From the NCBI GenBank assembly GCA_001184205.1, contig LBMP01000010.1:1-59234 (forward strand): a stretch of 59,234 nucleotides of DNA. Reading direction: 5' to 3'. The translations under genes were made by a program, and so were the position numbers. Below are positions 42,748-50,205 of this stretch, piece by piece; the stretch's first letter is position 1, and every line of letters begins with the position of its first letter. The DNA is from Desulfocarbo indianensis (GTDB lineage Bacteria; Desulfobacterota; Desulfarculia; Desulfarculales; Desulfarculaceae). The notes beneath the pieces were generated by a model, which saw nothing but the letters and a program-made list of their open reading frames with translations, was not told the origin of the DNA and made no database searches.

Positions 42748-44583
42748 ATGGTTGTGGTTATGACCGCCGATAAGTTGAAACGTGAGGACCTGCGCAATCT
42801 GGCCATCGTGGCCCATGTGGACCACGGCAAGACCACCCTGGTGGACGCCATGCTGTGGCAAAGCGGCGTGTTCCGCGAAAACGAGCAGGTGAACGAGCGG
42901 GTGATGGATTCCCTGGACCTGGAGCGGGAAAAGGGCATAACCATCATGGCCAAGAACACGGCCATCACCTATGCCGGGGTCAAGCTGAACATCGTGGACA
43001 CGCCGGGCCACGCCGATTTCGGCGGCGAGGTGGAGCGCACCCTGAACATGGTGGACGGGGTCATGCTCCTGGTGGACGCCTCCGAAGGCCCCTTGCCCCA
43101 GACCCGTTTCGTCCTGTCCAAGTCCCTGGCCAAGAAGCTGCCCCTCATCGCGGTCATCAACAAGATAGACCGGCCCGACCGGCGCATCGCCGAGGTGGAA
43201 AACGAGCTTTACGATCTGCTCATCGACCTGGACGCCTCGGAGGAGCAACTGGATTTCCCCATCCTCTACACCAACGCCAAGGCCGGCATCGCCCAGAACT
43301 CGCCCGACGAGCCGGGCAGCGACCTCAAGCCCTTGTTCGAGGCCATCCTCTCCCATATTCCGGCCCCCACTTACGATCCCCAAGCGCCGCTGCAGTTCCT
43401 GGTGACCAATCTGGATTACTCGGATTACGTGGGGCGGATCGCGGTGGGCAAGATCGTGGGAGGCAAGCTCAAGGCCGGCTGCCAGGTGGCCTTGCTGAAG
43501 AAAGGCGCGGACGAGGGACGTCACGCCCTGAGCCAGGTCTATACCTATAAGGGCCTGGATCGGCTGGCGGTGGAGGAGATCGGCGCCGGCGACATAGCCG
43601 CGGTGGCCGGGGTGGAGGCGGCCTTCATCGGCGATACCCTGGCCGATCCGGACGACCCGCGGCCCTTGCCCGCCATCAGCGTGGAAGAGCCCACCATGTC
43701 CATGGAGTTTTCCATCAACACCTCGCCCATGTCCGGGCAGGAGGGAAAGCTGGTCACCTCCCGCCAGATCAAGGCCCGCCTGGAAAAGGAGACGCTCTAC
43801 AACGTCTCCATCAGGGTGGAGCCGGGCCAGACCACGGAATCCTTCACGGTGAACGCCCGCGGTGAATTGCAGCTGGCCGTGCTGGTGGAAACCATGCGCC
43901 GGGAGGGCTTCGAGCTTTCCCTTTCCAAGCCCCGCATCATCACCAAGCTGAAAGACGGGGTCTTGAGCGAGCCCCTGGAAGTGGCCGTGGTGGACGTGCC
44001 CGACGAATACGTGGGCGTGGTCACCGAAAAGCTCTCCGCCCGCCGGGGCAAGATGACCAAGATGCAGAACAACGGCCTGGGCCGGGTGCGCCTGGAATTC
44101 GAGATACCCACCCGCGGGCTCATCGGCTACCGTTCCCAGTTCCTCACCGACACCAGGGGCACCGGCATCCTCACCACCCTGGTCATCGGCCACACGCCCC
44201 ACGCCGGCGAGATCGTGGGGCGTCCCAACGGCTCCCTGGTCAGCGACCGCTCCGGCAAGGCCGTGGCCTACGCCATTTTTCATCTGCAACCCAGGGGCTC
44301 CATCTTCGTCAGCCCCGGCGATCCGGTCTATCTAGGCATGATCGTGGGGCAGAACTCCAGGGACAACGACATCGCGGTGAACATCACCAAGGAAAAAAAG
44401 CTCACCAACCTGCGGGCCTCGGGCGCGGACGAGGCCCTGCGCCTGATTCCGCCCCGCCGCTTCACCCTGGAGCAGGCCATGGAATACATCAACGACGACG
44501 AGCTGGTGGAGGTGACTCCGCATTCCATACGCCTGCGCAAGCGGGAAACCATGAAGCTGGGCGGCGCCCGCAAGAACGTCTAG
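42748..44583 (+). CDS. typA: Ribosome-associated GTPase TypA/BipA
   Basis: A 611-residue translational GTPase. G1 is [15 protein letters not shown] near residue 22, G2/switch I includes [16 protein letters not shown]3 is [16 protein letters not shown], and G4 [10 protein letters not shown] near residue 133. EF-G-like domains III and V and the BipA-specific C-terminal domain ([26 protein letters not shown]) follow. It acts on the ribosome in 50S assembly and stress or cold adaptation. Start at ATG 42748, or ATG 42760; neither has a strong ribosome-binding site. It has its own terminator at 44609. Confidence 0.97.
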   Translation: MVVVMTADKLKREDLRNLAIVAHVDHGKTTLVDAMLWQSGVFRENEQVNERVMDSLDLEREKGITIMAKNTAITYAGVKLNIVDTPGHADFGGEVERTLNMVDGVMLLVDASEGPLPQTRFVLSKSLAKKLPLIAVINKIDRPDRRIAEVENELYDLLIDLDASEEQLDFPILYTNAKAGIAQNSPDEPGSDLKPLFEAILSHIPAPTYDPQAPLQFLVTNLDYSDYVGRIAVGKIVGGKLKAGCQVALLKKGADEGRHALSQVYTYKGLDRLAVEEIGAGDIAAVAGVEAAFIGDTLADPDDPRPLPAISVEEPTMSMEFSINTSPMSGQEGKLVTSRQIKARLEKETLYNVSIRVEPGQTTESFTVNARGELQLAVLVETMRREGFELSLSKPRIITKLKDGVLSEPLEVAVVDVPDEYVGVVTEKLSARRGKMTKMQNNGLGRVRLEFEIPTRGLIGYRSQFLTDTRGTGILTTLVIGHTPHAGEIVGRPNGSLVSDRSGKAVAYAIFHLQPRGSIFVSPGDPVYLGMIVGQNSRDNDIAVNITKEKKLTNLRASGADEALRLIPPRRFTLEQAMEYINDDELVEVTPHSIRLRKRETMKLGGARKNV

Positions 44584-44608
44584 GCCGGTTTTTTCCCGGT
44601 CGCGGCGC

Positions 44609-44643
44609 ATTCGCCCCCTCTGGCAAGGGGGCGAATCTTTTTT
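44609..44643 (+). terminator. Rho-independent terminator after typA
   Basis: ATTCGCCCCC (44609-44618) pairs with GGGGGCGAAT (44627-44636), followed by CTTTTTTT. Confidence 0.9.
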
Positions 44644-44776
44644 ATCCATGGAGCGGCGGGGCTGCCCGGAGACAGTCTTGGCTGACTTCGCTGTGCCAGG
44701 CTAATGACGCCCCTTATAATGAAGACCCTTGACCGGTTTGGGCTTCAGCGAAAAATAGGCCCCGCGCTTCAGATGG

Positions 44777-45061
44777 GTGGCAAAGGACATGAGCAGGGAA
44801 TATCCCGATATGCAACGCGTTGAGCCCCGGCTCCGGCAAGCTGGAGAGTCAGGCTACCAGGTATTGGATTCCTTTGTACTGCCGGTGGCAGACTGGGATG
44901 CCTTCTCTGGGGACGTGGCGCAAAGCCTGGCCAGGGCCGGCAAAGCCCGCGGCGAGTCGCAGGCTTTCCAGGACCTCGCGGCGGATTTGGCTATCTTCGC
45001 CAGATACCGCGGTTTGTTCGGCTATGCTTTTTTCATATTGCAGAAGGTTGGAAACCCCTGA
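44777..45061 (+). pseudogene. C-terminal remnant of a SAM-dependent methyltransferase
   Basis: A 94-codon frame matching only the last third of a common class I methyltransferase family. REYPDMQRVEPRLRQAGESGYQVLDSFVLPVADW and the end YRGLFGYAFFILQKV correspond to the family's terminal 'EYP..., AGY..., FxLPxxAW, YGYxFFxxxK' pattern. The SAM-binding Rossmann domain is absent and the upstream 190 bp contain none of it. There is no real ribosome-binding site before the GTG at 44777. I read it as a decayed gene whose 5' two-thirds have been deleted. It could be expressed only if a promoter reads through typA. Confidence 0.6.
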
Positions 45062-45349
45062 TGGATTAAGGCAATGCCTTGGCCCACTGACGGGGAGCCG
45101 CCCCGTAGCGCTTTTTTCTGGAAGTCAGGGCCGGATTTTAACAAGCCGCGATAATAATGCCAAGGCTGGATTGACTTGTGGCTATAATGGGAGTATTGAT
45201 TACCCAGACCAATTAGCCAGTACGCTGCACCAGCCTCCTGAGCGCCGACCGGCGCCGCAGCATAGCTTGCAAGTAAAGGCTCGTTGGACACAAGGAATGC
45301 CCTGGCCGCCTGGCCGGGGACGAGGTATCTCTCTTTTGGAGTAGGACAA

Positions 45350-45664
45350 GTGAGCAAGAAGATTTATGTGGGCAACCTGCCCTGGAGCGCCGACGACAGC
45401 ACCCTTTCCGACCTGTTCAGCCGTCATGGCGAGGTCATTTCCGCCAAGGTGATCAAGGATCGGGATACTGGACGTTCCCGCGGGTTTGGTTTCGTGGAGA
45501 TGGACTCCTCCGAGGCCAGCGCCGCCATCAGCGCCCTTAATGGCTACGAGATGGACGGCCGCGCCCTGCGCGTCAACGAAGCCCAAGAGCGTAATGATCG
45601 CGGCGGCGGCGGCGGCGGCGGCGGCCGTGGTGGCGGTCGTGGCGGCGGCCGTGGCGGCTGGTAA
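45350..45664 (+). CDS. Glycine-rich RRM RNA-binding protein
   Basis: A 104-residue RNA-binding protein. One RRM domain fills residues 1-78: RNP2 is KIYVGNLPW and RNP1 is RGFGFVEM, with RVNEAQ closing it. The C-terminal 24 residues are Arg/Gly repeats (RGGG-type). It is similar to cyanobacterial and deltaproteobacterial Rbp proteins that bind RNA and often respond to cold. The start is GTG at 45350 with GGAG upstream; a TATAAT box at 45183-45188 suggests a 5' leader of about 155 nt, in keeping with cold-regulated genes. A terminator follows at 45702. Confidence 0.92.
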   Translation: MSKKIYVGNLPWSADDSTLSDLFSRHGEVISAKVIKDRDTGRSRGFGFVEMDSSEASAAISALNGYEMDGRALRVNEAQERNDRGGGGGGGGRGGGRGGGRGGW

Positions 45665-45701
45665 ATAGCGCCGGCTTCACCCAACATCATTCAAAACTGA
45701 C

Positions 45702-45734
45702 CGCCGCGCCCAGACTCCTGGGCGCGGCGATTTT
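45702..45734 (+). terminator. Rho-independent terminator after the RRM gene
   Basis: CGCCGCGCCCAG and CTGGGCGCGGCG form a perfect 12-bp stem with a 4-base loop, followed by ATTTT. Confidence 0.85.
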
Positions 45735-45822
45735 CATCCGGCTAAACCTGGATTATGGGTAACCACTAGCCGAACAAATCCCCCTCCTGCCTTAGGCGAA
45801 TTGCCTGGTTGCTAATTACGAC

Positions 45823-45843
45823 TGAAAATCATTATCATAATCA
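45823..45843. promoter_or_regulatory. Fur-box-like palindrome before the FadR-like gene
   Basis: TGAAAATCATTATCATAATCA. Read on the minus strand it matches the 19-bp Fur consensus GATAATGATAATCATTATC at 16 positions. It lies 36 bp before the preferred start of the FadR-like gene, overlapping its likely promoter. Confidence 0.5.
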
Positions 45844-45878
45844 GTGGTATGACCTCTTACCAGTTTGGCTGGATCGGC

Positions 45879-46586
45879 ATGCGCAAAGTGGCGGCCCCGC
45901 CGGCCGCGGAACAAATAGAAAAGAGTCTCGTCACCGCCATCCTGGGCGGCGGATTGGGCGTGGGAGCTTCCTTGCCCAATGAGCGGGACCTGGCCGCCCG
46001 GCTGGGGGTGACCCGCCCGACCCTGCGCGAGGTTCTTAAGCAACTGGCCAAGGAAGGTTGGCTGACCATCAGGCACGGCAAGGCCACCCTGGTGACCGAC
46101 TATTGGCGCGAAGGCGGCCTGGGCGTGCTCAAGACCCTGGCCCAATACGCCGACGCGCTGTCCCCGGATTTGATCGGCCAGCTTTTGGAAGTGCGGTCGC
46201 TTCTCCTGCCGCCCATCACCGTGGTCGCTTGCCGACGCGAGCCCGAGGCCCTGCTCAGACGCCTGGCCCGGGCCGAGGGCCTTGACGACCAGGCCATGGC
46301 CTATGCGGAGTTCGACTGGGGTTTGCAAACCCTCATGGCCGATTGCGCGGGCAATCCGGTCTGCCGGCTCATCATCAACGATTTCGCCGCCGCCTATGCG
46401 GTGTTGGCCAACCTGTACTTTCAGGGGGAGCCGCACCGCCGCCGTTCGCGGGCCTATTACCGCGAACTGGCCGCGGCCCTGCGGCAAGGGCTTCCGGTGG
46501 AGCCGCTGGTGCGCAAGGTTATGCTGGAAAGCGCGGAAGCCTGGCGCAAGCTGGCCGGAGCCAGGGGGCGGGGCGGCGGTGCCTGA
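45879..46586 (+). CDS. FadR-like fatty-acid-responsive GntR regulator
   Basis: A 235-residue GntR regulator that resembles gammaproteobacterial FadR along most of its length. The wing-helix domain has ASLPNERDLAARLGVTRPTLREVLKQLAKEGWLTIRHGKATLVTDYWREGGLGVLKTL, with the FadR-typical 'GWLTIxHGKxTxVxxxW' pattern, and the helical domain has AEFDWGLQTLMADCAGNPVCRLIINDF. FadR binds acyl-CoA and controls fatty acid degradation and synthesis. The start at 45879 aligns with the N-terminus of FadR; an ATG at 45849 would sit 5 bp from the Fur-like site. The following kinase gene overlaps its end by 8 bp. Confidence 0.78.
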   Translation: MRKVAAPPAAEQIEKSLVTAILGGGLGVGASLPNERDLAARLGVTRPTLREVLKQLAKEGWLTIRHGKATLVTDYWREGGLGVLKTLAQYADALSPDLIGQLLEVRSLLLPPITVVACRREPEALLRRLARAEGLDDQAMAYAEFDWGLQTLMADCAGNPVCRLIINDFAAAYAVLANLYFQGEPHRRRSRAYYRELAAALRQGLPVEPLVRKVMLESAEAWRKLAGARGRGGGA

Positions 46587-48147
46587 ACGCGATCTGATCC
46601 TGGCCCTGGACGCCGGCACCCAAAGCCTCAAGGCGCTGGTGTTCGACGCTCGCGGCGGCCTCACCGCCAAGGAGCGGGTGCCCTTCAAGCCCTATATCGC
46701 GCCCCAGCCGGGATGGGCCGAGCAGGACCCGGAGGTCTTTTGGAATGCCTTGTGCCAGGCCTGCCAGGCCCTGTGGCAGGGAAACCCCGGCTTGCGGGAG
46801 CGCCTGGCCGGGGTGACGCTGACCGGCCAGCGAAGCACGGTGGTCAACCTGGACGCGGACGGCAAGGTCTTGCGGCCGGCCATAACCTGGCTGGACCGCC
46901 GCCGGACAAAGGGGCTGAAGCCCTTGGGCGGCGCGTGGGGGCTCTTGTTCAGGCTGCCCGTGCTATCGCCCTTGATGGCCCACCTGCGGGCCGAGGCGGA
47001 GTCCAATTGGCTGCGCGCCAACCAGCCGGGCGTTTGGCGGCGCACCGCCAAGTATCTGATGCTGTCCGGCTACCTGACCTATCGCCTGACCGGCGACTAC
47101 GTGGATTCCCTGGCCTGCCAGGTGGGCTATATCCCTTTCGACTACAAGCGGCACGCCTGGGCGGGGCGCTATAGCTGGCTTTGGCGGGCTTTTGAGGTGG
47201 AGCCGGAGAAACTGCCGGCGCTATCGCCTCCCGGCCGGATATTGGGGCAAATCTCCCGGCTGGCCGCCGAGGCCAGCGGCATTCCCCGCGGCCTGCCCCT
47301 GGTGGCCGCCGCCTCGGACCAGGCCTGCGAGGTGCTGGGCTCGGGCAGCCTGGAACCCTGGCTGGGTTGCTTGAGCTACGGAACCACCGCCACCATCAAC
47401 GTGACCCATGAGCGCTATATCAAGCCGGTCAGCCTGCTGCCGCCCTATCCCGCGGCGGTGCCGGGCCGCTACTCCCTGGAAGTGATGATCTACCGCGGCT
47501 ATTGGATGGTGAGCTGGTTCAAGGAGGAGTTCGGCCATCCCGAAAAGGTCCTGGCCGAAATAGAGGGCGTGGAGGCCGAGGAGTTTTTCGACCGCCTGGT
47601 GGAGGAGTCGCCGCCCGGAGCCATGGGGCTCATGCTGCAGCCCTATTGGTCGCCGGGCATCCGCCAGCCGGGGCCCGAGGCCAAGGGCGCGGTGATCGGC
47701 TTCGGCGACGTGCACACCAGGGCCCATCTCTACCGCTCCATCCTGGAAGGCCTGGCCTATGGCTTGCGGGAGGGCAAGGAGCAGATAGAGCGCCGCGGCA
47801 AGGTGCCCATCCGCGCGCTCAGGGTGTCGGGAGGCGGCAGCCAGAGCCGGGTGGCCATGCAGGCCACCGCCGACATCTTCGGGCTGCCCACGGCCCGGCC
47901 CAGCCAATATGAGACCTCGGCCCTGGGAGCGGCCATCGACGCGGCGGTGGGCCTGGGCATGCACGGCGATTTCGCGGCGGCGGTAAGCAGCATGACCAGC
48001 GTGGGTGAGGAGTTCGAGCCGGATCAGCGGACCCATGAAATGTATGACGCGCTCTACCATGAGGTATACCGCGCCATGTACCGCAGGCTGCGTCCCCTCT
48101 ATAAAAAGATCCGGCGAATTACCGGCTACCCCGAAGAGGGGGCCTGA
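46579..48147 (+). CDS. FGGY-family carbohydrate kinase
   Basis: A 522-residue sugar or polyol kinase. The N-terminal phosphate motif is LILALDAGTQSLKALVFD, followed by GWAEQDPEVFWNAL and LTGQRSTVVNLD. The second domain has AAASDQACEVLGSGS, LSYGTTATINVTHE and the C-terminal GGGSQSRVAMQATADIFGLP and ALGAAIDAAVGLGMHGDF. It starts with GTG at 46579, overlapping the FadR-like gene by 8 bp. Relatives phosphorylate glycerol, xylulose and other polyols. The decayed glycerol-3-phosphate-dehydrogenase-like gene 13 bp downstream suggests a glycerol or related polyol as substrate, but the substrate cannot be read from the sequence. Confidence 0.85.
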   Translation: MPERDLILALDAGTQSLKALVFDARGGLTAKERVPFKPYIAPQPGWAEQDPEVFWNALCQACQALWQGNPGLRERLAGVTLTGQRSTVVNLDADGKVLRPAITWLDRRRTKGLKPLGGAWGLLFRLPVLSPLMAHLRAEAESNWLRANQPGVWRRTAKYLMLSGYLTYRLTGDYVDSLACQVGYIPFDYKRHAWAGRYSWLWRAFEVEPEKLPALSPPGRILGQISRLAAEASGIPRGLPLVAAASDQACEVLGSGSLEPWLGCLSYGTTATINVTHERYIKPVSLLPPYPAAVPGRYSLEVMIYRGYWMVSWFKEEFGHPEKVLAEIEGVEAEEFFDRLVEESPPGAMGLMLQPYWSPGIRQPGPEAKGAVIGFGDVHTRAHLYRSILEGLAYGLREGKEQIERRGKVPIRALRVSGGGSQSRVAMQATADIFGLPTARPSQYETSALGAAIDAAVGLGMHGDFAAAVSSMTSVGEEFEPDQRTHEMYDALYHEVYRAMYRRLRPLYKKIRRITGYPEEGA

Positions 48148-48160
48148 AAGCGAACCGACC

Positions 48161-48420
48161 ATGCGCCGCTTTTGGGATGACCCCGCCGGGCGAATCCTCG
48201 ACTTGGCCATCATCGGCGGCGGCATAACCGGCTGCGCCGTGGCCTACGAGGCGGCCAGCCGGGGGCTGACGGCCTGCCGCTTGGAAAAGGCCGATTTCGG
48301 CGGCGCGACTTCGGCCGCGCGCTGGGCTCCACGGCCATGGATCTGTTGCGGAGCCTGAAAAAGCGCCTGGACCCCAATGGCGTCATTAACCCCGGCGGCG
48401 TCCTGGGCTTGGACCGAAGC
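48161..48420 (+). pseudogene. Deletion fusion: GlpD-like head joined to FAD-oxidase tail
   Basis: The first ~50 codons (frame of ATG 48161) encode the start of an FAD-dependent dehydrogenase of the GlpD type: LDLAIIGGGITGCAVAYEAASRGL and EKADFGGATSAA. The dehydrogenase then stops abruptly and its own frame ends at 48358. A different frame from about 48307 (through DFGRALGSTAMDLLRSLKKRLDPNGVINPG) matches only the very end of an FAD-linked oxidase such as alkyl-DHAP synthase or glycolate oxidase D. Most of both genes, roughly 2.5-3 kb, must have been lost between them. The sequence ACTTCGGCCGCG at the joint fits both frames. Confidence 0.7.
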
Positions 48421-48435
48421 CTGGCGGCGAGGCCA

Positions 48436-49203
48436 TCAGCCCAGGGAAACCAGCCTTCTTATTTGGGCGGCGGAAGGGCTCCCCGCTTGCGGGGTCTGGC
48501 AAGCCGGCCGCAAGCGCGCCATCTCGAAATCCAGGTGCGCCAGCATGGCCTCCCGCGCGGCATTATGATCGCGCGATTTCACCGCCGCCAAAACGGCGCG
48601 GTGCTGGGCGTGCAATTGGGCCCGGCTGTCCCTGCCTGTGTAGAGCTTGGCCAGCTTTTCCTTGAAATCGGTCAGGCGCAGGTCGTGAAGGTGTTTGATC
48701 AGGCTTGCCTGGCCGGGATTTTGGGCGGCGGAGGCCAGGCGGACGTGGAAGAAGCCGTCCTCTTGGGGGCTCAAGGACCCGTGTTTGAGCTGACGTTCCA
48801 TGTCCGCCAGGCTTTGCTCCAAAAGCGCGAAGTCTTCCTCATGCGCCCGCCGGGCGGCCAAGGCGGCCGAGCCGCCCTCCGGTCCGGAGCACATTTCCAG
48901 AAAATCCCCTAGCGGCAGGCCCTGGGTTCCTGCCAGGGCGCGCAGGGGATTGCGTTCCGTTTCCGATGAGGGGGCGCAGACAAAGGTTCCCTGTCCTTGT
49001 TGCTGGCTGATGAGTCCCAAGTGCACCAACCTGCCCATGGCCTCGCGCACCGAGGGCCGGCTGACCCCCAACCTGGCGGCCAGCTCCCGCTGGGGCGGCA
49101 CCTGCTCGCCAGGCTTGAGCTGGCCGTTGAAGATCAAATCCCGCACCTGCTCGAAGACTTGATCGGCGATTTTCTTGGGCCTGACGGGTTTATATAGGTC
49201 CAT
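48436..49203 (-). CDS. GntR/FadR-subfamily regulator (FCD domain)
   Basis: A 255-residue regulator. The winged helix carries IADQVFEQVRDLIFNGQLKPGEQVPPQRELAARLGVSRPSVREAMGRL. The C-terminal FCD domain carries DFLEMCSGPEGGSAALAARR, EDGFFHVRLASAAQNPGQASLIKHL and AQHRAVLAAVKSRDHNAAREAMLAHL, with the Asp/His metal or ligand residues. The family responds to organic acids such as lactate, glycolate or pyruvate. It converges on the decayed dehydrogenase-oxidase locus, which it probably once controlled. Intact length suggests it may still regulate genes elsewhere. Confidence 0.9.
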   Translation of the reverse strand: MDLYKPVRPKKIADQVFEQVRDLIFNGQLKPGEQVPPQRELAARLGVSRPSVREAMGRLVHLGLISQQQGQGTFVCAPSSETERNPLRALAGTQGLPLGDFLEMCSGPEGGSAALAARRAHEEDFALLEQSLADMERQLKHGSLSPQEDGFFHVRLASAAQNPGQASLIKHLHDLRLTDFKEKLAKLYTGRDSRAQLHAQHRAVLAAVKSRDHNAAREAMLAHLDFEMARLRPACQTPQAGSPSAAQIRRLVSLG

Positions 49204-49498
49204 TTCGTTTCTGTTCTTTCCAGGATGATGGTTTGGCTCGCCCCGCGGCGACGGGCGAAACGCTCAAATTAATACCATAGCGGACGTCCCGTAGAAACCC
49301 TTGGGAGCCAGATCGCCCAAACTAATTTTGCCGAGTGCGATTCGCGGTTCCCCCTCCAGCTGGCGTGCTCAGGCTTTGCCCCATAACTGCGTGGGATGCT
49401 TGCCCAAACTACGGCGGGCGCAAAGCGATATCAGCCAAGGCCAGCGACAATAAATATATGGGAAAAAGAATAACCGGAATCATCAGGGGCAAATAAGG

Positions 49499-49527
49499 TT
49501 GACATGACTTCGGGTAATTGTTACACA
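49499..49527 (+). promoter_or_regulatory. Promoter of the TonB-remnant leader
   Basis: TTGACA (49499-49504) and TACACA (49522-49527) with a 17-bp spacer, about 300 bp before the TonB-receptor remnant. Confidence 0.55.
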
Positions 49528-49533
49528 ACGTTT

Positions 49534-49698
49534 GTACTGGCGTTTATGAAAATCGCCATATGAGAGCCTAATCCGAGCCGCGCCTAAGCGTCGCCCGGTG
49601 CATAAATAAACCCCGCCCCCAATTGGGCGCGGGCTCCAAGAGCCTGGCAGGCCGCGCGAATCTCCTCTCATGAAGAGAGCCTAGCGCGGCCTTTTCTA
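49534..49698 (+). ncRNA. Candidate terminated leader RNA / riboswitch-like region
   Basis: From the predicted start near 49534 to the terminator the transcript would be about 160 nt. It has a GGCG...CGCC stem near its 5' end, a CCCGCCCC-type stem around 49611-49633, then the terminator. I cannot match it to a known riboswitch class; the cobalamin-box core is not visible. Position before a TonB remnant and a tetrapyrrole-methylase-like gene is suggestive only. Confidence 0.35.
49650..49695 (+). terminator. Terminator in the leader upstream of the TonB remnant
   Basis: GGCCGCGC (49650-49657) pairs with GCGCGGCC (49684-49691), enclosing an inner hairpin CTCTCATGAAGAGAG, and is followed by TTTTCTATT. 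Confidence 0.7.
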
Positions 49699-49847
49699 TT
49701 GTCCGGGGGAGTTGGTTTTTTTTAACGGTATCGCTTTGAAAGTCTGATTTTCGCTCCGATGCCTGTCGCCAGTTGAGCCGCCTGCGCTTCATGAAAGCCC
49801 AAGCCTGATTCCTCAGCCGGCTTAAGGAGGGAAATGGATAATGAATC

Positions 49848-50105
49848 ATGGAATGGCAAGTAAAGCCGCGAAAGCGGCTGTCGTGGTCTGGCCATGCCTT
49901 TGGCTGTTTTCATCTTCAGATCACGCGGGCCCATCAGTTGGTGGACTTGGGCGCGCGGCAGGAGCTTTTCAAGGAGCGGGGGCCCTTGCGAAACGGCATA
50001 CTGCGCTTGTTTGTGACCAAGGTCTTTGATACTACCTTTGAGGACGCCATGGGCTATCCCTCCACCGACCGGACCTTTGGCGTGGGTCTTTCCTTTGCCT
50101 TATAG
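49848..50105 (+). pseudogene. C-terminal remnant of a TonB-dependent receptor
   Basis: The 85-codon frame ends in RLFVTKVFDTTFEDAMGYPSTDRTFGVGLSFAL, the typical final strands of a TonB-dependent outer membrane receptor (inter-strand 'GYPxxxRTFxVGLxxxx'). The plug and most of the barrel are absent. An overlapping frame from ATG 49841 begins with a signal-like MNHGMASKAAKAAVVVWPC and may be the remnant of the original start, now joined out of frame to the tail. I infer an internal deletion of a receptor gene, which would have lain in the same operon as the exported methylase gene 100 bp downstream. Confidence 0.6.
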
Positions 50106-50181
50106 CGAGGCGGGAGTGAATCGCCCCGGCCCGCCGCCCGGGATCGGTTGGGCCGGGTCAATGTTTGCAACAAGGTTATTC

Positions 50182-50192
50182 GATAATCATTA
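50182..50192. promoter_or_regulatory. Fur-like half site over the methylase gene start
   Basis: GATAATCATTA, which matches 11 of 13 positions of the core GATAATNATTATC, directly overlaps the AGGAGG ribosome-binding site of the exported methylase gene. It is an incomplete Fur box and could be chance. Confidence 0.3.
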
Positions 50193-50205
50193 GGAGGAAT
50201 GCCAG

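Larger units (their letters stand above)
49204..49847. other. Intergenic region with promoter, leader and terminator
   Basis: 644 bp without an intact gene. It contains a good promoter at 49499-49527, a structured stretch 49534-49650 and a terminator at 49650-49695, which together outline a short terminated RNA of about 160 nt (listed separately). 49204-49498 shows scattered inverted repeats but no recognisable element. A GGAGGG site with several ATG codons (49833-49848) begins the TonB remnant. Confidence 0.55.

Noticed and set aside
42739-44289. 516-codon minus-strand open frame antisense to typA
   Set aside because: Long antisense frames are expected in GC-rich genes; its translation has no family pattern, while the plus strand encodes full-length TypA.
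49410-49460. GGGCGCAAAGC segment resembling the core of c-di-GMP/cGAMP (GEMM) riboswitches
   Set aside because: Only the CGCAAAGC core matches; the flanking stems and tetraloop-receptor do not form. Chance similarity is more likely.
49204-49700. Cobalamin riboswitch upstream of the TonB remnant
   Set aside because: The conserved B12-box and GCCACTG-type elements are not found; the region only has generic stems and a terminator.
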